Positions 1-9,344 are shown, counted from the first letter of the stretch. The stretch is DNA of 64,000 bases from Pseudomonas ekonensis (GCF_019145435.1 NZ_JAHSTS010000002.1:2328001-2392000), one strand, 5' to 3'. A program made the numbers and translations. The notes: a model not told the origin generated them from the letters alone.

Positions 1-862
1 CGGCGCTGGCGCGCAGGCGGTTGATACGGTTTTCGCTCCACTGCTTGAGCAGCAGGATGAAGAGCGCCAGGATCAGCAACAGGCTCGCCACGGCGAACGC
101 GGCCACGTGGTTGTATTCGTTGTAGAGGATCTCCACGTGCAGCGGCAGGGTGTTGGTCACCCCGCGGATGTGGCCGGACACCACCGACACCGCACCGAAT
201 TCGCCCATGGCCCGGGCGGTGCACAGCACCACGCCGTAGATCAGGCCCCATTTGATGTTCGGCACGGTGACGTGCCAGAACATCTGCCAGCCGTTGGCGC
301 CGAGCAGGCGCGCGGCCTCTTCCTCCTGGGTGCCTTGCTCCTGCATCAGCGGAATCAGTTCCCGGGCCACGAACGGCACGGTGACGAAGATCGTCGCCAG
401 CACGATGCCCGGCAGGGCGAACACGATCTGGATGTCGTGATCCTGCAGCCACGGCCCGAACAGGCCCTGGGCGCCGAACATCAGCACGTAGACCAGACCG
501 GCGATCACCGGCGACACCGAGAACGGCAGGTCGATCAGGGTCACCAGGATGCTCTTGCCGCGGAACGAGTACTTGCTCACGCACCAGGCGGCGCTGACGC
601 CGAACACCAGGTTCAGCGGCACCGAAATCAGCACGGCGATCACCGTGAGCTTCAGCGCCGACAGGGCGTCCGGCTCCAGGATCGCGGTGAAGAATTCACC
701 GATGCCGTTCTTCAGGCCCTGGGACACCACGATGAACAGCGGCAGCAGCAGGAACAGCGCAAAGATCAGCCAGCCGAGGCCGATCAGGATCCGGCGCGCA
801 GCCGCGCTGCCGCGGCGGGCGGCGTTGGCCGAGGAAGCGGCCGCAATGGACGGTTGGGACAT
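1..862 (-). CDS. cysW: Sulfate/thiosulfate ABC transporter permease CysW (3' end cut by window edge)
   Basis: Inner-membrane permease of the sulfate/thiosulfate importer; it pairs with CysT, and Sbp delivers the substrate. About 287 codons are visible and the family is about 290 long, so only the last few residues are missing. The translation has the expected six hydrophobic segments and an EAA-type loop (EEAARLLGA) that contacts the CysA ATPase. The ATG at 862 has a strong AAGGAGG ribosome site. The gene lies 13 bp after cysT on the same strand, which fits an operon sbp-cysT-cysW; cysA would be expected next, outside the window. Confidence 0.93.
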   Translation of the reverse strand, partial: MSQPSIAAASSANAARRGSAAARRILIGLGWLIFALFLLLPLFIVVSQGLKNGIGEFFTAILEPDALSALKLTVIAVLISVPLNLVFGVSAAWCVSKYSFRGKSILVTLIDLPFSVSPVIAGLVYVLMFGAQGLFGPWLQDHDIQIVFALPGIVLATIFVTVPFVARELIPLMQEQGTQEEEAARLLGANGWQMFWHVTVPNIKWGLIYGVVLCTARAMGEFGAVSVVSGHIRGVTNTLPLHVEILYNEYNHVAAFAVASLLLILALFILLLKQWSENRINRLRASA

Positions 863-875
863 GGTTCGCGCCTCC

Positions 876-1694
876 TTATGGGGTTTCGATGCGCCGCTGC
901 AGCAGGTTGATCAGCAGCAGCAGGACAAAGGAAACCACCAGCATCAGCACGCCGATGGAAGTGGCGCCGGTGTAGTCGTACTGGTCGAGCTTGACCATGA
1001 TCAGCAGCGGCAGGATCTCGGTCTTCATCGGCATGTTGCCGGCGATGAAGATCACCGAACCGTACTCGCCCACGCCCCGGGCGAACGCCAGGGCGAAACC
1101 GGTCAGCCAGGCCGGCAGCAAGGCCGGCAGCAGCACGTGGCGGAACACCTGCAACGGTTTCGCGCCCAGGCACGCGGCGGCCTCTTCGACCTCGCGGGGG
1201 ATGTCCGCCAGCACCGGCTGCACCGTGCGCACCACGAACGGCAGGGTCACGAAGGTCAGCGCCAGGGTGATGCCCAGCGGGGTGTAGGCGATCTTGAAGC
1301 CCAGGTCGGCGGCGAACTGCCCGACCAGGCCTGTGGGGGTGTACAGCGCCGTCAGCGCGATGCCCGCCACCGCCGTCGGCAGGGCGAACGGCAGGTCGAT
1401 CATCGCGTCGATCACCTTGCGGCCGGGGAAGCTGTAGCGCACCAGCACCCAGGCCAGCAGCGTGCCGATGACGCCGTTGATGACCGCCGCGCACAGCGCC
1501 GTGCCGAAGCTCAGCTTCAGGGCGGCCAGCACGCGGGGGGCGGAGATGATCGTCCAGAACTGATCCCAGGTGAGTTGGGCGGCGTGGACGAACATCGCCG
1601 CCAGCGGGATGAGCACAATCAGACTGAGGTACACCAAGGTGTAGCCCAGCGTCAGCCCGAAGCCGGGTATGACGGGGGAGATACGACGCGACAT
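876..1694 (-). CDS. cysT: Sulfate/thiosulfate ABC transporter permease CysT (CysU)
   Basis: A 272-residue inner-membrane permease, partner of CysW in sulfate uptake. The protein is hydrophobic throughout, with an EAA loop around residues 168-193 ([13 protein letters not shown]), as in MetI-fold importers. Length is normal for CysT. The ATG at 1694 follows an AAGGAC ribosome site. It is separated from sbp by 153 bp that carry a REPIN, while cysW follows after 13 bp, so cysT-cysW are surely co-transcribed. CysT and CysW are related to each other; order and sequence favour CysT for this copy. Confidence 0.93.
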   Translation of the reverse strand: MSRRISPVIPGFGLTLGYTLVYLSLIVLIPLAAMFVHAAQLTWDQFWTIISAPRVLAALKLSFGTALCAAVINGVIGTLLAWVLVRYSFPGRKVIDAMIDLPFALPTAVAGIALTALYTPTGLVGQFAADLGFKIAYTPLGITLALTFVTLPFVVRTVQPVLADIPREVEEAAACLGAKPLQVFRHVLLPALLPAWLTGFALAFARGVGEYGSVIFIAGNMPMKTEILPLLIMVKLDQYDYTGATSIGVLMLVVSFVLLLLINLLQRRIETP

Positions 1695-1722
1695 AAAAGT
1701 CCTTGGTCAATAACGCATCAAT

Positions 1723-1810
1723 GCGGGGGCGGGCCTGCCCGCGAAGCGGTCTTATCATTCAACGATTACGTCGCCTGACACACCCTCTTCGCGGGCAAGC
1801 CCGCCCCCGC
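1723..1810. repeat. REPIN: pair of inverted REP elements
   Basis: Two arms, 1723-1747 and 1788-1810, are inverted copies of each other with one mismatch over about 23 bases and enclose about 40 bp. Each arm is GC-rich (GGGCNTGCCCGCG core), typical of Pseudomonas REP sequences. It sits between sbp and cysT, where it could weaken read-through or shield the sbp mRNA end. A small separate hairpin lies at 1820-1834. Confidence 0.8.
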
Positions 1811-1847
1811 AGGTTTTCTGCCTGAACGTCAGGCCTGCGGGCTCAGG

Positions 1848-2861
1848 TTACTGCGCCTGATAGATCTGGTCGAACACGCCGCCGTCGTTGAAGAATTTAG
1901 GCTGCGCGGTTTTCCAGCCGCCGAAGTCCTTGTCGATGGTCACCAGCTCCAGTTTCGGGAACTGCCGGGCGTACTTGGCGGCCACGTCCTTGTCACGCGG
2001 GCGGTAGAAGTTCTTCGCCGCGATTTCCTGGCCCGCCGGGCTGTACAGGTGCTTGAGGTACGCCTCGGCGATCTGCTCGTTGCCTTTCTTCTCGGCGTTC
2101 TTGTCGACCACCGCCACCGGTGGCTCGGCGAGGATCGACAGCGACGGCACGACGATGTCGAACTTGTCGGCGCCGCCGTCTTCCTTGAGCGCCAGGAACG
2201 CTTCGTTTTCCCAGGCCAGCAGCACATCGCCCTGACCGTTGTTGACGAACGTGATGGTCGAGCCGCGCGCGCCGGTGTCCAGCACCGGTACATGCTTGAA
2301 CAGGGTCTGCACGTAGGCCTTGGCCTTGGCTTCGTCACCGCCGTTGGCCTTCAGGCCGTAGGCCCAGGCGGCGAGGAAGTTCCAGCGTGCGCCGCCGGAG
2401 GTCTTCGGGTTGGGGGTGATCACCGACACGTCGTTCTTGATCAGGTCGCCCCAGTCCTTGATGCCCTTGGGGTTGCCCTTGCGCACCAGGAACACGATGG
2501 TCGAAGTGTACGGCGTGCTGGCCTCCGGCAGGCGTTTCTGCCAGTCCGCCGGCAGGGTCTTGCCCAGCTTGGCGATTTCGTCGATGTCGCCGGCCAGCGC
2601 CAGGGTCACCACGTCGGCGCGCAGGCCGTCGATCACCGCACGGCCCTGCTTGCCCGAACCGCCGTGGGACTGCTGGATCTTCACCGTGTCGCCGGCATGC
2701 TCCTGCTGCCAGAACTTCACGAATTCGGCGTTGTAGTCCTGATACAGCTCACGGGTCGGGTCATACGACACGTTGAGCAGCTCGTAGTCCTTGGCGACCG
2801 CAGAACCGGCAAACACAGCGCTGGCCAGGGCGGCCAAAGCGTAACGGCGAATCGACGACAT
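1848..2861 (-). CDS. sbp: Periplasmic sulfate-binding protein Sbp
   Basis: A 337-residue periplasmic receptor that binds sulfate and hands it to CysT/CysW. A Sec signal peptide ends near residue 23 (AVA-KDYELL), followed by the family signature [14 protein letters not shown] and, further on, SHGGSGKQ, a stretch that forms part of the anion site in this family. Length matches Sbp. The ATG at 2861 follows an AGGAG site. It lies downstream of oscA on the same strand and upstream of cysTW. Sulfur-limitation control through CysB is known for this family and is assumed here. CysP (thiosulfate) is the main alternative, but the location next to oscA favours Sbp. Confidence 0.93.
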   Translation of the reverse strand: MSSIRRYALAALASAVFAGSAVAKDYELLNVSYDPTRELYQDYNAEFVKFWQQEHAGDTVKIQQSHGGSGKQGRAVIDGLRADVVTLALAGDIDEIAKLGKTLPADWQKRLPEASTPYTSTIVFLVRKGNPKGIKDWGDLIKNDVSVITPNPKTSGGARWNFLAAWAYGLKANGGDEAKAKAYVQTLFKHVPVLDTGARGSTITFVNNGQGDVLLAWENEAFLALKEDGGADKFDIVVPSLSILAEPPVAVVDKNAEKKGNEQIAEAYLKHLYSPAGQEIAAKNFYRPRDKDVAAKYARQFPKLELVTIDKDFGGWKTAQPKFFNDGGVFDQIYQAQ

Positions 2862-2938
2862 GGTGAAAGCTCCTGGAATTCTGGGTGGTGGCTTTTTCTT
2901 ATGGATTGCGAAAAGCGGTTTGCCTGTTCAAGACCGCC

Positions 2939-2985
2939 GTCTGCGCCAGCGCCGGCATCAATCCCCCGCAGGCGCTGGCGCAGAC
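2939..2985. other. Perfect inverted repeat between oscA and sbp
   Basis: Arms 2939-2953 and 2971-2985 are perfect 15-base inverted copies with a 17-base loop. On the minus strand the hairpin would form just after the oscA stop codon and before sbp. No T-run follows, so it looks more like an attenuator or a 3'-end stabiliser that sets the oscA:sbp ratio than a full intrinsic terminator. Confidence 0.6.
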
Positions 2986-2997
2986 CGGAACCGCGGT

Positions 2998-3180
2998 TCA
3001 GCCGGCCTTGTTGCCCGGCTGCTGCAGGCGGAATTTCTCTTTGCGTTCGATCTGGACCACTTGGGCGTTGTGCACAGTGATCTCCACCGCGCCGAAACGC
3101 AGGTCGCGCAAGGCGCTCTGGATTTCGCGAAGGATGGTGCTTTCGTCCTGACCGTCAACGCTACGCAGGGATGCGCTCAT
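2998..3180 (-). CDS. oscA: Sulfur-starvation response protein OscA (DUF2292/YezD-like)
   Basis: A 60-residue soluble protein with the compact YezD/DUF2292 fold: an N-terminal helix (ILREIQSALRDL) followed by FGAVEITVHNAQVVQIERKEK. In Pseudomonas the orthologue upstream of sbp was named oscA and is needed for growth on organosulfur compounds and for chromate tolerance under sulfur stress; its biochemical action is not known to me. The ATG at 3180 has an AAAGGAG ribosome site. The gene leads the sulfate-uptake cluster and has an AT-rich palindrome upstream. Confidence 0.88.
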   Translation of the reverse strand: MSASLRSVDGQDESTILREIQSALRDLRFGAVEITVHNAQVVQIERKEKFRLQQPGNKAG

Positions 3181-3262
3181 GGTGCTGCTCCTTTGTATGG
3201 GATGTGCCTGGCAGCGGGTCGCGCTGCGTCCGGCGTGGGAGCAATATAAGAGAGGGCTGGAT

Positions 3263-3287
3263 ATTCTTAAAAATACTATTTAAGAAT
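3263..3287. promoter_or_regulatory. AT-rich palindrome upstream of oscA, possible CysB-type operator
   Basis: ATTCTTAAA (3263-3271) and TTTAAGAAT (3279-3287) form a perfect 9-base inverted repeat. On the minus strand a TTATAT box lies at 3243-3249 with no good -35 box; the palindrome covers the place where an activator would sit. A LysR-type activator such as CysB is a reasonable guess from the neighbouring genes, but nothing in the sequence proves which protein binds. Confidence 0.45.
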
Positions 3288-3339
3288 GTTTATATAACTT
3301 GAAAACATTAGCTGACGGGACAAAGGTTTGCGGCCAAGT

Positions 3340-3437
3340 CCCTGTGGCGAAAGCTTGCTCCCGCGGGTCCGCGACGCAGGCCCGAACATGGGCGGGCGCT
3401 GCGCACCCGAGCGGGAGCAAGCTCCCTCGCCACAGGG
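3340..3437. repeat. REPIN between dibA and oscA
   Basis: The arms 3340-3364 and 3411-3437 are inverted copies with the P. fluorescens REP sequence (CTGTGGCGA...GCTTGCTCCCGC). They enclose about 46 bp. The element ends 20 bp from the dibA stop codon. Confidence 0.82.
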
Positions 3438-3456
3438 AATACTCGCCGCGAGGCCG

Positions 3457-5388
3457 TCAGCCGATGACCGGGATCCTGGCCCAATCGATGTCCTGCGCCG
3501 GCACCGGCCGCCCGAACCAGTAGCCCTGCCCCAGGTCGCACGCCTGCTCCAGCAGGAACGCCGCCTGCTCGGCCTGCTCGATGCCTTCGGCGTGCACCTG
3601 CATGCCCATGCTCCGGGCCAGCGCGATGATCACCCGCACGATCGCCCCGTCGTCCTCGTCCCATGGCAGGCCGGCCACGAACCCCTGGTCGATCTTGAGC
3701 TTCTGCACCGGCAGGCGCTTGAGCCGCAGCAGCGACGAGTAGCCGGTGCCGAAATCGTCGATGGCCAGGCGGATACCCAGCTCGCGCAGGCGATGCATCT
3801 GCTCCAGCGCCACCTCCGGATCGTCCATCACCGCGCTTTCGGTGACTTCCAGCTCAAGGCAGGCCGGGTCCAGCCCGGTCTCGTGCAGCACCTGCGCGAC
3901 CTGCCGGTACAGCTCGCGGCGGGCGAACAGCCGGGACGACACGTTGACCGCGACGAACGACAGCGCCACCCCCGCCTGCTGCCAGCGGCACATTTGCCGG
4001 CAGGCCTGGCGCATCACCCAGGCGTCGATGTCGGCGATCAGGCCGGTGCGTTCGGCGATGGGGATGAACTCCGCCGGCGACACCAGCCCGCGCTGCGGGT
4101 GCTGCCAACGCACCAGCGCCTCGACCCCCACCAGGCGGCCGCTGTGCAGGTCGTGCACCGGCTGGTAATAGACCCGCAGTTCCTGCTGCTCGAGCGCGCG
4201 GCGCAGTTCGAAGGCGATCTCGACCCGCTGCTGGGCGTGGGCGGTCAGCTCTTCGGTGTACAGCGCATAGCCGTTGCGGCCGCTGCTCTTGGCCTTGAAC
4301 AGCGCGGCGTCGGCGTTGCGCAGCAGCTGCTCGGCGCTCAGGGCATCGCTGGGGAACAGGCTGATGCCGATGCTGGCGTTGATGAACAGTTCGTGGCCCT
4401 CCAGGCAGAACGGCTCCTTGAGGCCGTCCAGGATGCGCTGGGCCAGCACCGCCGCCTGCGCAGGCTGCGGACAGCTTTCGGCCAGCACCGCGAACTCGTC
4501 GCCGCCGAGCCGGGCCAGGGTGATGCCCGCCCCGAACAGATCCTGCAGCCGCGCGGCGACGGCCTTGAGCAGGCGGTCGCCGACGCTGTGGCTGAGGCTG
4601 TCGTTGATCAGCTTGAAATGGTCCAGGTCGACCATCAGCAGCGCGCAGCCGCGCTTGTGGGTCTGGGCCGACGCCAGCGCCTGCTCGGCGCGGTCGCTGA
4701 ACAGCAGGCGGTTGGGCAGGTCGGTCAGCGGGTCGTGGTGGGCCAGGTGCTTGAGTTCGTGTTCCGAGTCCTTGATCGCGCTGATGTCGGAAAACACCGC
4801 CACGTAATGGCTGAGCCGGCCCTGATCGTCGCGGATGACGCGGATCGTCTGCCATTGCGGGTAGATCTCGCCGCTCTTGCGCCGGTTCCAGATCTCGCCG
4901 CTCCACTCGCCGCTCGCCTGCAGCGTGGCGAACATCGCCTGGTAGAAGCCCGGCGGATGGTGGCCGGACTTGAACAGGCTGGGCTGCCGGCCCAGCACTT
5001 CCTCGCACCGGTAACCGGTGATTTCCATGAAGGCGCGGTTGACGTGCACGATCAACCCCTGCCGATCCGTCACCAGCACCCCCTCGCGGGTGCAGTCGAA
5101 CACTGCGGCGGCCTGGCGCAGGCGCTCGCGGTCGGCCTGACGCTCCCGCAGCCGGGCGCCGATGCCGAGGCATTCGAACAACCGCGCCCGCGCGAGAAAG
5201 ATCAGCCCGGCGCTGAGCGCCACGAACACGTAACCGTTGATCAGTTGCCAGTGCAGCAGTGCCGCTGAATCATCGAAGAAACTGTTCAATAAGTAGCCAG
5301 TTCCTTGCAGCCAGACCACCGCCAGAACCAGGTAAAGCAGCGCTGCACGCAAGGCATCGCGATAAGAGGCAGACATTCGGCCGTCCAT
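3457..5388 (-). CDS. dibA: Membrane-anchored PAS-GGDEF-EAL c-di-GMP phosphodiesterase, DibA-like
   Basis: A 643-residue inner-membrane c-di-GMP enzyme. Two hydrophobic segments (about 13-33 and 49-68) are followed by a PAS domain (about 95-205), a GGDEF domain with the intact motif GGDEF at 295-299, and an EAL domain with EAL at 423-425 and the DDFGTGYSS motif. No RxxD inhibitory site precedes GGDEF. Both catalytic motifs are intact, so activity cannot be assigned from sequence alone; the orthologue at this place (next to desA and oscA, PA0285 position in P. aeruginosa) is regarded as a phosphodiesterase. Start ATG 5388; a second Met lies four residues in. The symbol is used by position and family and is less certain than the domain call. 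Confidence 0.88.
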   Translation of the reverse strand: MDGRMSASYRDALRAALLYLVLAVVWLQGTGYLLNSFFDDSAALLHWQLINGYVFVALSAGLIFLARARLFECLGIGARLRERQADRERLRQAAAVFDCTREGVLVTDRQGLIVHVNRAFMEITGYRCEEVLGRQPSLFKSGHHPPGFYQAMFATLQASGEWSGEIWNRRKSGEIYPQWQTIRVIRDDQGRLSHYVAVFSDISAIKDSEHELKHLAHHDPLTDLPNRLLFSDRAEQALASAQTHKRGCALLMVDLDHFKLINDSLSHSVGDRLLKAVAARLQDLFGAGITLARLGGDEFAVLAESCPQPAQAAVLAQRILDGLKEPFCLEGHELFINASIGISLFPSDALSAEQLLRNADAALFKAKSSGRNGYALYTEELTAHAQQRVEIAFELRRALEQQELRVYYQPVHDLHSGRLVGVEALVRWQHPQRGLVSPAEFIPIAERTGLIADIDAWVMRQACRQMCRWQQAGVALSFVAVNVSSRLFARRELYRQVAQVLHETGLDPACLELEVTESAVMDDPEVALEQMHRLRELGIRLAIDDFGTGYSSLLRLKRLPVQKLKIDQGFVAGLPWDEDDGAIVRVIIALARSMGMQVHAEGIEQAEQAAFLLEQACDLGQGYWFGRPVPAQDIDWARIPVIG

Positions 5389-5454
5389 GTCCCTACAAAA
5401 AAGTTGGGATTATAGGTCAAGAAACATCCAGCCAACTCTTATCTGAAAGGGCGA

Positions 5455-5483
5455 CTGGTTTTATCTGTGTGCTTGGTGATAAT
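5455..5483 (+). promoter_or_regulatory. Candidate sigma-70 promoter for desA
   Basis: TGGTTT at 5456-5461 and GATAAT at 5478-5483 are spaced by 16 bases, about 40 bp before the desA ATG. The -10 box is good and the -35 box is poor. The region separates two divergent genes. Confidence 0.3.
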
Positions 5484-5522
5484 GCAGCGGCTGTTTTTTC
5501 TCTACAGAGGGCCCCAAAGGCT

Positions 5523-6707
5523 ATGTGGTACGAAGGTTTTCTCGGCTTGTCGGCCTGGTCGCTGGTGGCCGTCACCCTGTTGATGACCCACGTGACGATC
5601 GTCAGCGTCACGGTCTATCTGCACCGCTACTCGGCCCATCGCTCCCTCGAGCTGAATGCCGGCCTCAAGCACTTCTTCCGGTTCTGGCTGTGGCTGACCA
5701 CCGCGCAGAACACCCGCGAGTGGACCGCGATCCACCGCAAGCACCACGCCAAATGCGAAACCGAGGACGATCCGCACAGCCCGGTGATCAAGGGCCTGTC
5801 CACGGTGCTGCGCAAGGGCGCCGAACTGTACCGCGAAGAGGCCCGCAACCCCGAGACCCTGCGCATCTACGGCAAGAACTGCCCCGAGGACTGGATCGAA
5901 CGCAACCTGTACAGCCGCTACAAGTTGCTGGGCGTGGCGATCATGGCCGTCATCGACCTGCTGCTGTTCGGCACCATCGGCATCACCATCTGGGCCATCC
6001 AGATGATGTGGATCCCGGTCTGGGCCGCAGGCGTGGTCAACGGGCTCGGCCATGCCGTGGGCTACCGCAACTTCGAATGCCGCGACGCCGCGACCAACCT
6101 GGTGCCGTGGGGCATCCTGATCGGCGGCGAAGAACTGCACAACAACCATCACACCTACCCCAATTCGGCCAAGCTGTCGGTGAAGAAGTGGGAGTTCGAC
6201 CTGGGCTGGGCCTGGATCAAGGTCTTCTGCTTCCTGCGCCTGGCCAAGGTGCAGCGGGTCGCGCCGATCGCCCACCGCGTCAAGGGCAAGGGCAGCCTGG
6301 ACATGGACACCGCCATGGCGATCCTCAACAACCGCTTCCAGATCATGGCCCAGTACCGCAAGCTGGTGATCGCCCCCCTGGTCAAGCAGGAACTGGCCCG
6401 GGTCGACCATTCGGTGCGCCACCAGTTCCACCGTGCCAAGCGCCTGCTCTCCCGGGAAACCAGCCTGCTGGAAGACCGCCATCACGTGCGCATCCAGAAC
6501 ATGCTCGAGCACAGCCACGCGCTGGCGGTAATCTACGAGAAACGCCTGGCCCTGCAGCAGATCTGGGTCAAGACCAGCGCAAACGGCCACGACATGCTCG
6601 CCGCCATCAAGGATTGGGTGCATGAGGCGGAGGCCAGCGGCATCCAGTCCCTGCGCGACTTCGCCGGCCAGCTGAAAACCTACTCGCTGCGCCCTTCAGC
6701 CGCCTGA
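5523..6707 (+). CDS. desA: Aerobic acyl-lipid delta-9 fatty acid desaturase DesA
   Basis: A 394-residue membrane di-iron enzyme that puts a cis double bond into phospholipid acyl chains to keep membranes fluid. All three histidine boxes are present: HRYSAH (34-39), HRKHH (71-75) and HNNHH (206-210), set among hydrophobic segments. I chose the ATG at 5523 because the protein then begins with the family start MWYEGF and has normal length; the open frame runs further upstream but without conserved sequence. The ribosome site is weak (AAAGG close to the ATG). The C-terminal 120 residues are helical and charged. It is divergent from dibA. Confidence 0.92.
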   Translation: MWYEGFLGLSAWSLVAVTLLMTHVTIVSVTVYLHRYSAHRSLELNAGLKHFFRFWLWLTTAQNTREWTAIHRKHHAKCETEDDPHSPVIKGLSTVLRKGAELYREEARNPETLRIYGKNCPEDWIERNLYSRYKLLGVAIMAVIDLLLFGTIGITIWAIQMMWIPVWAAGVVNGLGHAVGYRNFECRDAATNLVPWGILIGGEELHNNHHTYPNSAKLSVKKWEFDLGWAWIKVFCFLRLAKVQRVAPIAHRVKGKGSLDMDTAMAILNNRFQIMAQYRKLVIAPLVKQELARVDHSVRHQFHRAKRLLSRETSLLEDRHHVRIQNMLEHSHALAVIYEKRLALQQIWVKTSANGHDMLAAIKDWVHEAEASGIQSLRDFAGQLKTYSLRPSAA

Positions 6708-6716
6708 CCGATTGCG

Positions 6717-6746
6717 GGCAAGCCCCTCCGGCACAGGGGGCTTGCC
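6717..6746. terminator. Hairpin after desA (no T-run)
   Basis: GGCAAGCCCC (6717-6726) and GGGGCTTGCC (6737-6746) are perfect 10-base arms with a 10-base loop, directly after the desA stop. No T-run follows, so termination is likely but not certain. Confidence 0.5.
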
Positions 6747-6777
6747 GGCGACAGGGATCTGCCCAGGCAAAAGGCTG

Positions 6778-6803
6778 CCTGTGGCGAGGGCGCTTGCTCC
6801 CGC
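6778..6803 (+). repeat. Single REP element between desA and the next GGDEF gene
   Basis: The stretch reads CCTGTGGCGAGGGCGCTTGC followed by TCCCGC, the same family as the REPIN arms at 3340-3437. The rest of the 299 bp gap (6708-7006) is GC-rich and holds no gene that I can see. Confidence 0.7.
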
Positions 6804-7006
6804 CCGGCGGCCACGCCGCCGCAAAACCGGCAACGCGGTGTCCCCTGAATCCCCCTCGCCACGACCGCCCGGCGGGCGCCTCCCTCCCTCACCGCAACAG
6901 CGCGGAACTTAGCCTCTGATCCCCCATCTCAAAGACACTTCGCCACCCCGGCAGGCTCAGCTGTGGCCGCTGCGAACCGGCGGCACACCCTTTGAGATTC
7001 GCGTCG

Positions 7007-7996
7007 ATGGTCAATAACAATGAAAACGGCTCATCCCCTTCCCAGTGGCCCGAAGCCGCGCAAACGCTGATGGCGCTGATGCACGCCCAGGGCGAAGTCG
7101 CCCGCCTGAGCGAACGGGAGCAGCTGTTCAGCTCGCTGCTGGTCAGCGTCAACGCGGTGCTGTGGGCCTTCGATTGGGAAACCCGCCAGGTGCTCTACGT
7201 CAGCCCCGCCTACGAGCGGATCTTCGGCCGCTCCGCCGGCCTGCTGCTGGCGGACTACAACCAGTGGCGCGACAGCATCTACCCCGACGACCTGGACTAC
7301 GCCGAACGCAGCCTCGCCGACGTGCTGCGCAAAGGCGCGGTGGAGGACCGCGAGTACCGGATCATCGCCGCCGACGGACAGGTGCGCTGGCTCAGCGACA
7401 AATGCTTCATCAACCGCCAGGAGGAGCCGGGCCGGCCGGTGATCATCGTCGGCATCGCTGAAGACATCACCGAAAAGAAACAGATGGAAACCGAACTGCA
7501 ACGCCTGGCCACCACCGACGCGCTGACCTGCAGCAGCAACCGCCGCCACTTCTTCGAATGCGCCCACCGCGAGTTCGAGCAGGCCCGCCTGCAAGGCTCG
7601 CCGCTGGCGTTCCTGCTGCTGGACATCGATGACTTCAAGCTGATCAACGATACCTACGGCCACCCGGAGGGCGACAGCGTCCTGCAACGGATCGCCGAGT
7701 GCGGACGCGACTCGTTGCGCAGCGGCGATCTGTTCGGACGCATCGGCGGCGAGGAGTTCGCCGCCGTATTCCCGGGATGCGCGCAGGACTTCGCCCTGCA
7801 AGTGGCCGAACGCCTGCAGCGGGAGATCCAGCGCTTGAGCTTCCAGCATGGCGGACACGCCTACGGCATCACCGTCAGCCAGGGCCTGACCTGCCTGACC
7901 GCCGACGACGAAAGCCTCGACGGCCTGTTCGCCCGGGCAGACGCGGCCATGTACAAGGCCAAGCGGCTGGGCAAGAACCGGATCGTCTGCGGCTGA
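7007..7996 (+). CDS. PAS-GGDEF diguanylate cyclase
   Basis: A 329-residue, probably soluble enzyme that makes c-di-GMP from two GTP. A PAS fold with a PAC tail spans about residues 38-160 (ending in GIAEDITEKKQME), then a GGDEF domain from about 165 with GGEEF at 247-251. An RxxD inhibitory site (RSGD, 238-241) lies exactly five residues before it, so product inhibition is expected. The usual TDxLTGLxNR motif reads TDALTCSSNRR, a mild deviation. The ATG at 7007 was preferred over an in-frame TTG 15 bases upstream; neither has a strong ribosome site. The gene corresponds by position to the GGDEF gene beyond desA in other pseudomonads. Confidence 0.88.
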   Translation: MVNNNENGSSPSQWPEAAQTLMALMHAQGEVARLSEREQLFSSLLVSVNAVLWAFDWETRQVLYVSPAYERIFGRSAGLLLADYNQWRDSIYPDDLDYAERSLADVLRKGAVEDREYRIIAADGQVRWLSDKCFINRQEEPGRPVIIVGIAEDITEKKQMETELQRLATTDALTCSSNRRHFFECAHREFEQARLQGSPLAFLLLDIDDFKLINDTYGHPEGDSVLQRIAECGRDSLRSGDLFGRIGGEEFAAVFPGCAQDFALQVAERLQREIQRLSFQHGGHAYGITVSQGLTCLTADDESLDGLFARADAAMYKAKRLGKNRIVCG

Positions 7997-8045
7997 GCCA
8001 CCTGCGGCCCTGCGGCAGCCGGCAGGCACCTCGCTCCTGATCCGG

Positions 8046-9257
8046 CTATTTGCGCATCCGCGTCAGTTCCGGCAAACCGATCTTGAGCAGCCGCGCCGTG
8101 CGGCTCTTGGCCAGTTCCTCGACGCCTTCCTGCTCGGTCAGGCGAGCCATCTGCGCCGCCATGTTCATCACCAGCGCCTCGCGGGAGTACACCCCGCCGC
8201 CGAGCTGGTAGACCGACGCGATCAGCTCGCGCAACTCCAGCGGCAAGCGCCAGCGGGTGCGCAGCGCCGAACCGTAGGCCGCGCCGAACGCCACCAGCGC
8301 GTCGCCCACCTCTTCCGTCTCGTCCAGCTCCCCGCCGGCCTGCTTCCACTCCTGCAGACAGCGCAGCAGCGCCAGATCGCCGAGGCGGTGCAGCAACCCC
8401 GCGCAATAGCAGCGCTCCTGATCCAGGTCGAGCAAGCGAGCCAGGGTCCGGGCATATTCGGCGGTGTGCAGCGACAGGCCCCAATAGCGCTCGGCGTAAT
8501 CGGCCAGGTACGGATCGCTGAGCCTGGCGCTGCGCTTGAGCGCCAGGCCCAGGATCAGGTTGGTGCTCTGCCCGGTGCCCAAGCGGTGCAGCGCCTGGGC
8601 GAGGGTCTGCACCGGTGCGCCATGGTGCTGGGCGGCGCTGTTGGCGGCGGCGATCAGCACGGCGGTGATCTGCGGGTCGGTGCGGATCTCCTCCTCCAGC
8701 AGCTTCAGGTCCAGCCCGTCGGGATTGAGGCTGCGCTTGATCGCCACCTGCACGTCGGTCATCAGCGGCGCGCCGTCGGTCTGCTCGCGGCGCCGCTCCA
8801 GGAACACCGACAGGGTCATGCCCGGCGCCAACGCCGGCACTTCGCAGAACACTTCTTCCCCGGCGTTGAGCAGCAGGCCTTGCAGGCGCTCGGTCAGGCT
8901 TTCCATGTTCAGCGGCTTGGTCAGGTAGGCGGTCGGCGCCAGCGGCAGGGCCTCGCGCACGCTGGCGCTGTCGTTGCGGGTGCTCATCAGGATGAACGGC
9001 AGCGGCGGGTTGCGCTTGCGCTGGCGGACGCTGCGCAGCACGTGCAGGCCATCGACGCCGGGCAGTTCCCAATCGACGATGGCCAGGTCGTAGGGCACTT
9101 CGCCCAGCAGCGACATCGCCTGCTGGCCGTCGGCGCACAGGTCCAGCCGCGCGTCGCAGCGCACGGTCAGCAGCACCTGCTTGAGCAGGTCGCGCGACCA
9201 CGGGTCGGCCTCGGCGATCAGGACTCTCGGTACAGCGGGTAATTCGACGGCCGTCAT
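8046..9257 (-). CDS. Response regulator with REC and HDOD domains
   Basis: A 403-residue cytoplasmic regulator. An N-terminal receiver domain (about 8-125) has the phospho-acceptor Asp62 (VDWELPG) and conserved Lys114 (LTKP). A C-terminal HDOD domain (about 170-350) is present; HDOD proteins are HD-like but not hydrolases and act in signalling and c-di-GMP networks. No DNA-binding domain is seen. The ATG at 9257 was chosen because it has a GGGAGG ribosome site, which an in-frame TTG 36 bases upstream lacks. It is convergent with the PAS-GGDEF gene, and no sensor kinase is next to it, so its partner is unknown. Confidence 0.82.
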   Translation of the reverse strand: MTAVELPAVPRVLIAEADPWSRDLLKQVLLTVRCDARLDLCADGQQAMSLLGEVPYDLAIVDWELPGVDGLHVLRSVRQRKRNPPLPFILMSTRNDSASVREALPLAPTAYLTKPLNMESLTERLQGLLLNAGEEVFCEVPALAPGMTLSVFLERRREQTDGAPLMTDVQVAIKRSLNPDGLDLKLLEEEIRTDPQITAVLIAAANSAAQHHGAPVQTLAQALHRLGTGQSTNLILGLALKRSARLSDPYLADYAERYWGLSLHTAEYARTLARLLDLDQERCYCAGLLHRLGDLALLRCLQEWKQAGGELDETEEVGDALVAFGAAYGSALRTRWRLPLELRELIASVYQLGGGVYSREALVMNMAAQMARLTEQEGVEELAKSRTARLLKIGLPELTRMRK

Positions 9258-9344
9258 GCTCGCCCTCCCTTGCAATGGTTGAACCTTAGCCAATGCTGGC
9301 GATTCGATACAGCCCGGAATCGAAGGATGTGTTCCCCAGGCAAC

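Noticed and set aside
5259..5522. An 88-residue longer N-terminus for DesA
   Set aside because: It would overlap dibA, has no conserved sequence, and the family begins at MWYEGF.
7031..8029. A 332-codon minus-strand frame opposite the PAS-GGDEF gene
   Set aside because: It is the antisense shadow of a gene with clear PAS and GGEEF motifs and has no domain of its own.
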